A stretch of DNA of 42,785 bases, from NCBI RefSeq assembly GCF_000220395.1, contig NW_004086154.1, positions 1 to 42,785 of the forward strand. The letters are read 5' to 3'. Below the pieces are notes generated by a model that saw only the letters and a list, made by a program, of their open reading frames with translations, had not been told where the DNA came from and did no database searches. Shown piece after piece: positions 1 to 17,034 of the stretch (positions within the stretch are counted from its first letter, which is position 1; each line of letters begins with the position of its first letter). Origin of the DNA: Ichthyophthirius multifiliis (Eukaryota > Ciliophora > Oligohymenophorea > Hymenostomatida). The translations under genes and the position numbers were made by a program.

Positions 1-52
1 CCCACCCACCCACCCACCCAACCCCACCCCAACCCCAACCCCTCATCCCCAA
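1..52. repeat. Telomere (C-strand)
   Basis: The window opens with five CCCA units, followed by CCCCA and CCCCAA units, then decays into a C-rich junction. The C-rich strand reads 5' to 3' from the chromosome end, as at the left end of a ciliate macronuclear chromosome. Oligohymenophorean telomeres are usually CCCCAA, or CCCCAA mixed with CCCAAA. The outermost CCCA units are shorter than that. They could be real variants or homopolymer miscalls. Confidence 0.9.
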
Positions 53-1329
53 ACCCAAATACCCATTCCAAATATATTTAATTTATTTAAATATATATAT
101 ATATATAAATTATAACTTCCCTTTCCAAATATATTTATAAAATATAAATTTCCATTTCAAACATATTTATGTATTTATTTTTCCAAAAATATTTTATATC
201 TAAAACAATTCTTTCCAAATATATTTATAACCATTAAATACCCAATATATAATTATTTATATATTTATGCATTTAATATGTTAAAATATATTTATAACTT
301 ATAACTATCTTTCTTATTATATTTTTAAACATATAAATACCCCTTTAACAAATATATTTATGAACCTATATCTACACTCCTATATATATTTAAAACAAAA
401 AATATTATTATCCTATAAATACAAATTAAATTAAATATATATATATATATATATAATATTTTTATTATAAAATTAATTTTATTTAATTTATAAAATATTA
501 TTAAATAAGAATTCATATTATATATTTATATATCAATAAAATAAATTTCTATTATAATAACATTTAAATAAATATAATTAAAAAAATATCTATAAAATAC
601 GAAATTTTTTATTTATTTAAATAACATATATTAAAAACAATGAGATAAATATTATGTGTTAAAATAATATTTTTTATTTATTTATTACATATATTCATAT
701 AATTTATATAATATGTTTTAAAGCTTTATATATAAAATGGATTATAAATTAGTTCGAACATTTATTTAATAAAATATAAATATAATCTTAAATACTAAGA
801 AATTATATATATAAATATAAATTTCTTTTATAAATACCCAATCTTGACATATCAAAAATTTAAGATGTAATAATAAAGTGAAAAAAAATTATATATATAA
901 ATTTTTAAAGGCACTGTAATTAATGCAAATTCAAATATATAACATAGGTTTCAGTTTAAGACTAATCAAAAATACTTGGTTTAGCTTTTTATTCTAAAAA
1001 TATTTAATAATATGTCTATGAATATAAAAATTTACATTATAAAATGGTGATATTTAAAGTAAAATCGATATGAATATATTATTAAATATACTGCCTGTAA
1101 TTTTGATAGAATTTACTCTACATCCTTAAAATACCTTAGGACATAAATTTACATTCTATGTTTTATAAGATTTTTCTATTTTACACTTTTCTGCATTTAA
1201 ATATAATTTGAATCTTTTATTTATGAAGATTGATTTTATTGATTAAAACATGCGAAAAATTATATTCTAACATAAAAGAAAAAGAGAAAAAGTATTTTAT
1301 TTTAATAAAATATTTTACATTGACCAGAT
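53..1329. repeat. Subtelomeric AT-rich region with degenerate repeats
   Basis: Between about 60 and 400 a degenerate motif close to TTCCAAATATATTTATAA recurs roughly every 30-60 bases (near 67, 122, 157, 181, 212, 286 and 348). From 400 to about 900 there is only A/T low-complexity sequence including an (AT)n run near 436-456. From about 900 to 1329 the composition becomes more mixed, but no reading frame could be supported. Confidence 0.5.
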
Positions 1330-2450
1330 TTCAAACTTGAAAAATTTCCACTTTTAACTTTACTTCGTTAAATGCAAGAATTTCAAAAGGTTTGCTATTT
1401 TTATTCATGGAAATTTACCTGAAAAATAACTACGTTTATAGAAAAAGATTATTTAGTATGCTATTTACCACTATCTCATGCAATGTAGAAAGATACGAAT
1501 ATCCTTTTGTGATCGATAAATAGAATTTTAAATAGCCTTTTTTGGAAGATGTATATAAAAATTAAAATTTAATCTATATACTAGACCTATATATTTGATT
1601 TTATTCCAATTTAGAAAAAAATAAATAGGGTTAGTCAGAAAAAATAGTTGGCATTTATATTCTAAAATTTCAAATTTTAAAAACTAAAACATTATAAGAC
1701 TATGTATTATTGATAGTTGTGCTTAATATAATAAGAAATTTATTTAAATTGTTTTTCACTGCTTCTATTTCTTTAAGTAAAAGTATAATAGAATTTATCA
1801 AAGTAGAGAAGAAAGACACATAGGCTTGCTATAGTTATTTAAGCTTTATGATTTCTAGAAATGAATTGCATCCATAGATAAGAGATGAATAAGATCTTTA
1901 TCATCAGTAAGTACTTATGGATTATTATAAAGATGAGGAAAAAATGAAAGCAGTAATTGATGATGAAAGGTGAATAATTTAAATTCAAGAGATTTATGTT
2001 TATTTGTGAAGAATGGAACTTATATGAGTTGATAAAAAAAAAAAATTTCAAATTGAGCAAAGGAGAATATTTTGACCTGAAAAAATAGAAAATATTTATT
2101 AAAGATTTTATATTATTTACAAAAGTTTTCTTTTATAAATATTTTTAGGTAGGAATTTTAGCCTCTAATCATGATTAAATTAAAAAAGTCACAAAAGAAT
2201 TTAATATTTAAACAGTGAATTTGAATGAATTATATTGAAATAAAGAAATATTTATTTTTTATAAAAAAATAAATGCTCAAATTAGGAAAATAGGAATGAC
2301 TATAAACTTTTGAATAGGCAACAAAGATTTAACTTGAACTAGTCTTTATGCTTGTACTTGGATTTTAATCAGGAGCAGGAAAATTTTATGAGATTAAGCT
2401 AGAATTTATTTTTAGGAATGATATTTAATAATTATATAAAAAGTAAATGA
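1330..2450 (+). CDS. Unidentified multi-exon subtelomeric gene (boundaries approximate)
   Basis: Protein-like sequence appears in short open blocks with TAA/TAG as Gln. One block around 1340-1545 includes YEYPFVIDKQNFKQPFLED. It is followed by a GT...AG gap ending near 1614. A second block around 1780-1970 includes RNELHPQIRDEQDLYHQQ. Another around 1985-2238 ends in a TGA at 2236-2238. A last block near 2290-2450 follows a TGA and includes LVLGFQSGAGKFYEIKLEF. G/C content is higher here than in flanking sequence. The frame changes between blocks, so either several introns are present or the gene is degenerate, which is common next to telomeres. No start codon or family could be fixed, so the limits are estimates. 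Confidence 0.4.
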
Positions 2451-2718
2451 TTATAATTTTGCATTTTTTTATTTTCATAATTATTAATTTTTTTAAAGAA
2501 ACAATTAATATTTATTAATTTTTTTGAAGAAACAATTAAATATTTTAATTTCTTTATTTTTTTTTTAAATTAATTTAAATAAATTAAATATTAAATACTT
2601 ATATATAATAACAAAAAAATAAATTGTTATAATTAATATTTTTTACTATAAAAAATTTAATGAGATATGAAGAATATACGATAATCATAAATATATTAAA
2701 TTTTTTATTAAAGGAATA

Positions 2719-5025
<2,307 letters not shown>

Positions 5026-5259
5026 TTTTTTTTTAAAAAAAATATATCAATATTATATTATTTTTTAAATTTATATAAAATCTAATTTATTAAGAATAGT
5101 TTTTATATTATTTAATTAAATATGTTTAAATAATTTTAGACTTTTATTAATAAAAGTATAATATAATTATTTATAAAAAATAATATATAAAAAAATATAT
5201 TTATATCCTTAATATATTAATCATCAATTATTTTAAATTATTTTAACTTTATTTTATTA

Positions 5260-5718
5260 TCATTTCTTTAAATCTTATATTTATAATTTTAAAGCTATTG
5301 AAGGAAGATTCTAATTATTATTTGCTATTTATTATACATATTATTTATTTATATACTTTTTAGCAGGCATAAAAATATTTGCATTATTATAATCTTACCT
5401 ATTTTTATTTTTTGATATATTTACTTTAAATTATTGAATGAAAAATCTTTATTAGGTTTAATTTATTATTTTAAATTTATATTTTCTATAAAAATTTAAT
5501 TATAATTAAATTTTATACATTCGTTTTCTTAAAATAAATAATCAATCTTAATTTTTAATTCATTCAATATAAATATTTATTCTTTTATTATTTATTAAAA
5601 TTTGTTTTCTTACTAATTTTCCTATTTTTAATCAATATTTTCCTATATATTTTATATATTACTAGATTAAAGTCTATTAAAATTTATTATTTTTATAAGA
5701 TTTTCAATCTATTATAAT

Positions 5719-5749
<31 letters not shown>

Positions 5750-6852
5750 TTTTCTCATTTAAAGCAATTATTTATTACTTTAGAATTTAATTTTCTTTTT
5801 CTAATTAGTTTATACTTTCATTTATATTATTATAATTTTTATTATTTTATAATTAGTTTTAAATATCATTTTTTAAATTTATGTTTTCTTATAAAATAAC
5901 ACTATATTTTTATTTATATTCAGATATGTTTTCATTATACTATTTAAGGTTTTATCTATTATATTTATTATTAAATATATAATAAATTTAAATAATTTAA
6001 AAACTCATTTTAAAGAATTAAAATGTTAATTTGTTCTTTAAATTAATCATTTTAACTTTGGATTTCCATAAAAAGTAAATCGTCTTATTCAATATTATTT
6101 AACTAATATTTGTATTAATTTATTTCATTTTATAATAATTTGATTTAGTTAATATAGTATTGTGTATTTTTTTAATTTTCATCAATTTCATTACTTGTAA
6201 TATTTTATAAATTTGATTAATTTAAAAAATCTTATTATTAATTAAATAAATTATCATTTATACTGTTATTATTATTAAAATTTTGTTAAATTTTATCAAC
6301 TTAATTTAAATGTATTATTTCTTATTTTTAATCTTAATTTTAACTAATTGTCTTTTCCTAATTACTATTTTCTAATTATATCGTTAAATCATTATTTTAT
6401 TTGATTTAATCAATTAAAAACTAATGTTCTTCATATTATCTCAAATTTATTTTATTATAATTTTATTAAAATTATTATAAATCTAATTTATCATTATAAG
6501 TATTATTAAAATTATTTAATTTTTGTAATTAATTACATAATTTTTTCATAAAATTAGTATTTTCCTATTATTTATATTATTTATGTTCGTTTTCGTTTGA
6601 TTTATGACGACCATTTTGATTTAATTATTAAGATTTATTTACTTGTTGCGTTTCTACTTCACCAAAGCTTGCTATTTTGCTTTAATTTTTTGTTAAATCA
6701 ATATAATTATTTTTATTTTATGAGTCTATTTTTTACTTTTTTTAAATAATAAAAAATTATAAACCTTAGCAATAAAAAGTTGTCGTTTTTTGCTAATTTT
6801 ATATATCTATAGGATATTATTCGGAATAAATATTTTGATTAATAATACTCAT
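5260..6852 (-). CDS. Q/N-rich coiled-coil protein, unidentified
   Basis: The predicted protein has 489 residues with two introns removed: 5956-6004 (49 nt) and 5325-5398 (74 nt), both GT...AG on the - strand. It starts at the ATG at 6852 (MSIINQNIYSEQYPID) and ends in TGA at 5260-5262. The body is long amphipathic segments dominated by Gln, Asn, Lys, Glu, Ile and Leu, typical of an extended coiled coil. Examples are QNYNKINLRQYEEHQ and INQLEKENQILKQQ. No catalytic motif, signal peptide or membrane span is seen. Removing both introns keeps one frame throughout, which supports the model. A cytoskeletal or basal-body role is common for such ciliate proteins, but here it is only a guess. Confidence 0.75.
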
Positions 6853-6999
6853 ATTAAAAATTATTTTATTTATAAATTATTAAAATTAATAAAATTTTAT
6901 TCGATTATTTAAATTCTTTTTTTTTAATTTATTAGTAAAAGTAAATTATTAAATATATAGTTATTTTTACATAATTAATTATATTTTTAATTTAAAAAT

Positions 7000-7389
7000 A
7001 TGTAAAAAATTATCTTATTTTTCTTATTATTTATTAGTATACAAGCAGATTCATATACAAAAGAAGTATTAAATTGCATTTTAAAATCTAAATGTTAATA
7101 AGTATATATTAATTGTGGAAAAGATAGTATATGTTAAAAATTAATGAATCAATAAAGTTATTGTAGAAAATAAATTAATTGTAATCAAGATTTAGGTTTA
7201 TTGTGGGATCCAACGTGTTATAAAGAATTCAAATAACTATAAAATTAAGATTTAGAATACGAATAAGAAGAAATAAATGAAAATTATACGAAACTTTTTG
7301 AATGTACGGAATAATAATGTGGAGCGTTTTCTAATATAATATAATTTATTAACTATTTATTTTTTATAATTGTTGCTTTAATAATGTGA
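7000..7389 (+). CDS. Small secreted or membrane-anchored Cys-rich protein
   Basis: This intronless frame of 129 residues starts with a clear signal peptide (MQKIILFFLLFISIQA). A mature part follows with about ten cysteines in spaced pairs (for example LNCILKSKC, INCGKDSIC, CTEQQCGAF). A C-terminal hydrophobic stretch (IIQFINYLFFIIVALIM) ends directly at the TGA. The layout suggests a protein entering the secretory pathway, with a disulfide-rich ectodomain and a C-terminal membrane span or a GPI-type hydrophobic tail. I recognise no family. Gln codons include TAA, for example at residue 2. It is divergent from the - strand gene that starts at 6852; only 147 bp separate the two starts, so they may share a promoter region. 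Confidence 0.7.
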
Positions 7390-7993
7390 TGTTTTAAAAA
7401 ATGGAATAAGTAATTTTTATTTTAAAAAATAATAAAAAAACTTTATAATTAGTTATATTGTTTAAATTATTATAACATTTAATTTGAAATATCGAATTCT
7501 TTTTTATAAAAATAGCAGATGTGTGAAAAATATATTTTATAATAATAATAATATATTTATTTTTAAATTAAATATTTTTTTATTTTACAAAATTTATATA
7601 TAGAAATTGCGTTAATAGTTTGGTAAAAATAAATTAATATTTTAATTAAATTAAATTAAATTTAATTATGAATAAAAAAAAATTAATTTAATTTTCATTT
7701 TTTTTATTTCAATGATTAAATATTATATTTTTTGTATATTTTTTTTTTAAAATATGTAAATATATTTTATTTATTTTTAATAATTATTCTATATAACTAA
7801 AATAAATAAATATGAATTAAATGTAAAGAATAAAAATAAAATAAATAATAATAAAAGAAATTTAAAAAAATTAAAAGATATCATATTAAAAAAAAAAAAA
7901 TCAAATTTTATAAAGTAAGTTTAAATAAAAATTTTACAATAGTTATTAAAATAAAAAAAAGAATATATAAATATATATAAAATAATTAATATT

Positions 7994-8034
<41 letters not shown>

Positions 8035-9333
8035 ATTTTTATATATTTATTTATTTTATTTATAAATCTATTAATATTTCAATGAAATTCATTCCATTTT
8101 TTTTTTAATTTATTACACTATATATATATGATTTGATTATATTGTATATCTGCTTATTTTAATTTGAATTTTTTTAAGAAATTTTTTTTTATATATATAT
8201 CTCATATTTTTTTATATAATTATTTGCAATAAAATATATATTCATTATTATTATATAGCATATTTTTACACTATAATCATATAATTCAATAAATCTTAAC
8301 TTTATCTTTTACTGCTACTCTTTGTATAGCAATAAATAAAATTTGTATTTAAATTTTTATATTTTTTTTATTTATACACTATTTAATATTATTTAAACTT
8401 CATTTATATATTTTTAAAATAAAAATATACAAACAAAATAAAAGAATTTTAAATTTATAAAATATTTTAAATTCAATAATTAATTAGTTTTATAGAAAAA
8501 ACTAAATATGATTTTCTTTTTTTAAATATAATTTTTTATATAAGTTAATTAATGAATTTACTGAATATATATTCATATATAATATTGTTATTTTATTTGA
8601 TAATTATACTAATATTTAAACTTTAGCTTTTAAATATCAATATTAATATTATATGTTTCACAAAAATAGTATTTTAATTATAATTTTAAATTTAAAAATT
8701 ATAAATCTTAGTTAAAATATAATAAAATTGACATTAATTATTTTATAAAACTAAACATATGTATAAAAAACAATAAACATATATTTGTATTTTAAAAATA
8801 TAAACTTAATATTAAAGTTTATATCATTTTAATATTTTTTATATTATATTGAAATGATAAAAAAAAATATTTGAATTTAATAATCTTAAGAATATAAATT
8901 AATTATTTTTAAAATTAATATGCTTTTATCTTTATATAATATATTTAATTTTTTTTTTTTATTTATTATTTTAATTTTTCAATATAAACAAAAAATAAAA
9001 TTGATATGCCAAATAAATTATTTATTAATAGAAATAAATATTTAAACTAAAAATAATATTAAAAAATAATAATTAAGATATAAATTTAATATATTTATAA
9101 GAATTATTTATATAAAAAATTAAATATATATAATTATTTTTATTATATATATATATTGTTTTTAAAGTTATTATATTTGTATTTTTAATTATTTAAAATA
9201 AATTTTCTATTTAATTATGTTATATAATTTTTAAATTTAATAAATTAATAATTTATAATATTTTACATATATTTATTTTAAATAGCATTTGTATTTATAT
9301 GAAAATATTATTATTAAATAATTAAAATCATAT
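7390..9333. other. Intergenic A/T low-complexity region
   Basis: This is nearly 2 kb of almost pure A/T sequence between the 3' ends of two genes, including a (TA)n run about 7999-8026. Short open stretches exist in all frames but none has protein-like composition. I see no RNA gene. Confidence 0.6.
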
Positions 9334-11009
9334 TCAAAGTAATTTCTATAGCTCAATATTTTCATCTAAACATCCAAAACCATCAAAAAACCTTAAATTT
9401 TTTTCAATTTCTTAAAACTTCCAATAAAAAACCCCTACCAAAAAATACGGTGAAAATGTCAAAATCCATCCCAATAAATTCAACTTCCATCCATAATTAA
9501 AGCTATCTAAAACCTGTAAATAAATCGCCAAAATAAAAAGTACAAAAACACATCCACAAATCAAATATTAAATACACCATTTAAAACCTAAAGGCATTTT
9601 TTATCCACAAAAATATTCAATTTAATCATATAAAACTTCCTTTTATACATACCAACTAAAATAATAACATTCAATAAAAACAGCAAAAAATAAATTAATA
9701 CTTTAAGAAAAAGTATCAATATAATTAATATAATAAAATCCTCCTTAACAACAATATAGGTAACCGAAAAGTCCTATAAAAACATTAATAATTCCTCTAA
9801 TAATCCTCATATTTATTTTTATACGAAATAAAAAAATCTCTTATTTTCCGTCAAAAAACTCATCCTCAATAAAGCCTGCTAAACAATCCACACTTGCAAA
9901 TTAAGTATCGATTCCTAATAAAACCATGATTATAAAAAAAATATTGAAAGTATATTAGAAAAGGACATTAAAGTAAAAACAGAAGGAAAAACGACAAAAA
10001 CCAAATCAGGCCCTGCCAAAGGAATTTCCTCTATTGGAATTCCTGAAATTTTGGACATATATCCCATATATGTAAAAATGGTAAAAGCGCTCAAAAATCC
10101 ACACAAAACAGTCAATAAAGGAACTAAAAAAGATGTATTTTTAAGTTCATCCTTCCTATTTCTGTACGAACCAAAATATATTAAAACAGCGCACCCTAAA
10201 CCTATCTACCAAATAGCTTAGTTAGCTGCATCTATCCATATTTAGAGAGTAAAAAGCTTCGAAAAATCGGGTTTTAGTAAATATTTCAAGCCAATAAATG
10301 CGCCATCTAGCATTAAGCCGCGAACTAAAAATAAAAAGAGAAAAATAAAAGGACCTATGGCAGTAAAAATAGCTATTTTTCCTGAAATTTTTATCCCTTT
10401 TTAAATACAAAGAAATCTTTGTATTTTTAAAATAAAAATTAATATATATTTTAATTACACTATAAATTATGAAAAAAAATAACTTATCAATAAAGGGTAA
10501 ACAATATTTCCGCTTTCTCCAACTTCAGAGGATATTTATAATACTTCATTATAAAAATATTCCTTAAAATATATATTTTAAAATAAAATAAAAAGATACT
10601 TTGTTCCATGGTTATTTTAAATTTTTATTTATTTTCCAGGGCAAAGGGTAAATAAAGCTTTGGAGTAAAAAATAAAAGAATATGCTAATAAAGTATTATA
10701 AAATGTACAAAAATAAAAAGTTAATATTATCGGAAAAATTCCTAATCCTTTATATTTTTTATCTACTAAAGAAAAACAGTCAGGAGGTCCTTTTTAAAAA
10801 AGTTATCCTAAGGCAGTTTCGAAGTAAAAACCAGGTATTCCGATTATAAAAATAAAAATAAGGTAAGGTATTAAGAATACACCCCCTCCATTTTAGAATA
10901 TTAAATATGGAAAACGCCATATGCTGCCATATCCTGCGGAAAATCCTAAAATAGAAACAACATATTCTAATTTATTATTAAATTATTCTCTTTATTAATT
11001 ATATACCAT
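9334..11009 (-). CDS. SLC6-type Na+-coupled neurotransmitter/amino acid transporter
   Basis: This membrane symporter belongs to the sodium:neurotransmitter symporter family (LeuT fold), probably importing amino acids or similar solutes with Na+. It starts at ATG 11009; the protein has 544 residues with one intron (10417-10458, 42 nt). TM1 carries the family signature GYGSIWRFPYL, followed by NGGGVFLIPYL. Later motifs are GKIAIFTAIGPF (TM5), IWIDAANQAIWQIGLG (TM6), SAFTIFTYMGYM with GIPIEEIPLAGPDLVFVVFP (TM7/EL4), and LLGIDTQFASVD (TM8). The C-terminal third is a run of aromatic-rich helices ending in TGA at 9334-9336. The frame breaks once at an A8 run on the + strand (9934-9941), between the helices of conserved EL4/TM8. 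One extra base there restores the family pattern, so a sequencing indel is likely. Confidence 0.9.
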
Positions 11010-11982
11010 TTATAATATTTTAATTAATTAAATAAAAAAAATATATATAACTAAAAGATATTTTTTTATATGAAAAATTTTAAAGTAAATTAAAAAATTA
11101 TTACTTTACCTTTTTAATAATTAATTTTTCAATATAAATGTTTCTTTTTTAAATTTTTGTCAAATATTTAAAAAAAAACTACACACTATCTTACTTAATT
11201 TCGAACTTATTCTAAAAAAATTAATTTTTTTTTATTTTAGATATCGTTTTAGTAAACATTAAGCACTGTTAGAGAACTTGTAGAATGCCAGAAAACATTA
11301 TTATTTATATATTTATTTTTTATTAAATTTACTTTGAATATATTATTTATAAAAAATTACATAAATAATTTATTAAAATATATTTAAAATAAATTATAAA
11401 AAATATAAAAAATTCTTTATTTATGAATTAGTTTAAAATAAATTTTAATTTTATTTTTTTCATATAATTTATTATGCCTCTATTCAGAAATTTATATTCA
11501 CTATTTTAATATTATAAAAATTAATTTTTTAAATTATCTTTATAAATAATTATTAATTGATTTAATATACTTTTTTTTAATTTTAACTATTTTTTTTCAA
11601 GATTTATATATAGTATGTAATTAAAAATATTAATATGAAAATCTGTAATTTTTATTTATTTATAAATCTAAAATTAATCATATTTTTATAAAAATAACAC
11701 AAATAAAATAAAAACCAATATTTAATTAATATTTTAAATTTTAAAATAGTAAATATATTACAAAATAATTAGAGTCTATTGGAAATTTAATTTATATAGT
11801 ATAAAATTAAAAAAAAAATATTTAAAATTAATAGATACTTATTAACTAAAAGCTATGGGTAAAATATTAAGCATATAAAAATCATTAAATTGTCTATATA
11901 AAATTTAAAAATTAATTAAAAAAAAAAAAATCCTAAAATAAAATAAAATAATAATATAAATAAAAAAATAATTAAATTATAA
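11010..11982. other. Intergenic region between divergent genes
   Basis: This region separates the starts of the SLC6 gene (-) and the SDR gene (+), so promoters of both should lie here. It is A/T low-complexity apart from a more mixed segment about 11240-11305. No motif could be named. Confidence 0.5.
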
Positions 11983-13051
11983 ATGAATTCTTTTACTTTC
12001 CAAGAATTAGTCTAACATCTTTATAATTTCGAAAAAACAAAAACATTAAATATCGAAATAAATACTTTTTAAAGTAAATTATGGGCTTTTTTCGGTTAAA
12101 GATGGCCTAAATTCAAATATAAATCTAAAAATCTAAAATAGTAATACATGCACAAACTTTTATAAATACCTTAAATAATTAATTCCTTAGAAGAAATATA
12201 TAAAAACGAAAATTCTACTCCAGAACAAGCAATGGAAATTTCCTTTTAAATTTTCAAAATAATAAAGAAATATAAAATCGAAAAATTAAAATAATAAAAC
12301 AAACTGGAAAAAATAAACAAAAAAAAACAATTAAATAACAATACCGTTTTAGGACATTAAAGAAACTAAGAAATGAAAGATATCCTTTTGTAATTATAAA
12401 AATATGAAAATTTAGAATCTTCTTTAAAAGTCTAAATCGAAAATCAAATTGAAGATATCAAAAAACTTGAAGAAAATAAAATAACAGAAGAATAAAAAAT
12501 ATTAAAAAAATGTTATATGTGTAAAAAACAATATGAAGAAATCCACTTTTATTATTTTGCATTATGCAAAACTTGTGGAGATTTTAATTATAGTAAAAGA
12601 ACAGAAAAAAAAATCAATTTAAATTCAAAAATAGCTATAGTTACTGGAGCTCGAGTTAAAATAGGATTTTGCATTTCCCTTGTTTTGTTAAGAAACGGAT
12701 GCGAAGTTCACGCAACTTCCCGTTTTATAAAAGATGCCTTGGAAAGGTATAAAAAAGAACCTGATTTTGATTAATTTAAAGGAAGGCTTTTTTTATATTC
12801 TTTAGATTTTCGAAATATACAATCTGTTTTATAGTTTTGTTAATTTATAAATTAAAGTTTGCCAAAAGTTGATATCTTAATAAATAATGCAGCTTAATCA
12901 GTTAAGAGAGAAAACGCTTATTATTAATAATTAATAGAGATTGAATCAAAGGAATTAGCGAGTTTTTAGGAAGATGAAAAGTAGATTTTTTCATAAAATA
13001 TTCAATTTTAAGATTAAATTAGGTCTTAATAAAATATATTAGTAGTTTAAT

Positions 13052-13106
<55 letters not shown>

Positions 13107-13815
13107 TGTGTAGTTTGAATAAAATTAAGATACTAGTAATTCAGTGAATATATAAAATATTAACAATATTTAAGATATTAATAATTCCAACAGTATTTAA
13201 ATAAAAAACTTTACAAATTCAGCTTTAATGACATTATATCCTCTACTTTCTTAATAAGAAACTATTACTAATTAACAACATATATACCCTCCCAATATCG
13301 TAAATTAATATAAACTTTAAGTTGATTTGTCTAATTAAAATTCATGGTAATATAAACTCGAAGATGTCCCATTATTAGAATTTATGGAAACTCAAGTAAT
13401 AAACTCATGGGCTCCTTTTATCCTTATATAATAGTTAAAAGACTCTATGATAAAAACATCTGAGAAAAAATTCATTGTAAACGTCTCATCTCCAGAAGGT
13501 TAATTTAACAGAATGTATAAATCTAAAATACATCCACATACTAATATGTCAAAAGCGGCTTTGAATATGCTCACAAAAACATCAGGAGTTGATTTGGCTA
13601 AAAATTATAATATTTTTATGACTGCAGTTGATGCAGGATGGGCTTCTAATGATATGTTGCCAGTTAATTTTTTACATTAGAGTTATTATAATACAATTCC
13701 TATAGACGAATGGGATGGGGCTTTTAGAGTTTTGGATCCTGTTTTTGAAGGGATTTAGAGTGAAAAACCGTATTTTGGGGTTTTTCTTTAAAATTATAAG
13801 ATTGCTGAATGGTGA
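11983..13815 (+). CDS. Short-chain dehydrogenase/reductase with N-terminal Cys motif and poly-Gln insert
   Basis: This intronless frame encodes 610 residues. Residues 1-175 are helical and Lys/Gln-rich. Residues 177-198 hold C-x2-C...C-x2-C (CYMCKK, then LCKTCGDF), a possible zinc knuckle. The SDR domain begins about 215 with the dinucleotide motif IAIVTGARVKIG (222-228 is G-A-R-V-K-I-G), then LINNAAQ near 300, VSSPEG and HTNMSKAALNM near 515-525. The usual catalytic Tyr of YxxxK is replaced by Thr. From memory, bacterial and protist proteins share this layout, including TGARVKIG, the HPHTNM.KAAL block and the preceding Cys pairs, so it is a family trait. An insert of 16 consecutive Gln, all TAA (13057-13104), plus N/Q-rich sequence splits the SDR fold near residue 360. 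Substrate unknown; likely NAD(P)-dependent redox enzyme, cytosolic. Confidence 0.88.
13057..13104 (+). repeat. (TAA)16 microsatellite encoding poly-Gln
   Basis: Sixteen in-frame TAA triplets lie inside the SDR gene and are translated as 16 Gln. The frame is maintained on both sides (LVVQYN before, YVQFEQNQD after). It sits in a low-complexity insert rather than in the core fold, so length variation would probably be tolerated. Confidence 0.9.
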
Positions 13816-14445
13816 TATTTTATAATTTGGTTATTTGGAAATTTTATACAAATATTAATTTTTTTTATTAATTACTATTAAATTTATAAAAATAAAGAAG
13901 AAAATTTGTTGAAATAAATACATTTTTATAAAGATTTTGAAGATAAATTCAATTATATATTATTTATAAATTTTATTTATTTTTACATAAACATAAACAT
14001 CAAAATAATTTTTTTATTTAATTTAAAAGAAAATTAAAATAATTTAAAAATAAATATTTTTAAATATATAAGTAGAATTGAAAAAAACAAATTTTAAAAA
14101 TATAATATAATTTTGATAAAATATAAACAAATATAATCTATATAAAATATTAATTATTTCTTTGATTTAATTAAAAAATAAATTTTAGTAAATAAATATT
14201 TTATTTTTGCTAAGGATGGTCTGATAAATATTGAAATTAAAATAATAACAACAAAAATTAAAAAAAAATTTAAAAAATAAATATTAAATAAATATAAAGA
14301 AAAAAAATAAGTAAATATTTAAAAAAAAAAAACTAAATAATAGAAAAAATTAAAGGAAAAAAGAAAAGAAAAGAATTTTTTTTTATATATATATATACAT
14401 TTCTAAATTCAAACATAATCTTTATAATTATTTAATTAAATAACT
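13816..14445. other. Intergenic A/T region upstream of YAK1
   Basis: Low-complexity A/T sequence between the SDR stop and the kinase start. A slightly more mixed patch at about 14205-14232 shows no recognisable gene. Confidence 0.5.

Positions 14446-17034
<2,589 letters not shown>

Noticed and set aside
10563-10599. Possible 37-nt intron in the SLC6 gene
   Set aside because: It has GT...AG ends, but removing it breaks the frame, while reading through keeps the frame without stops.
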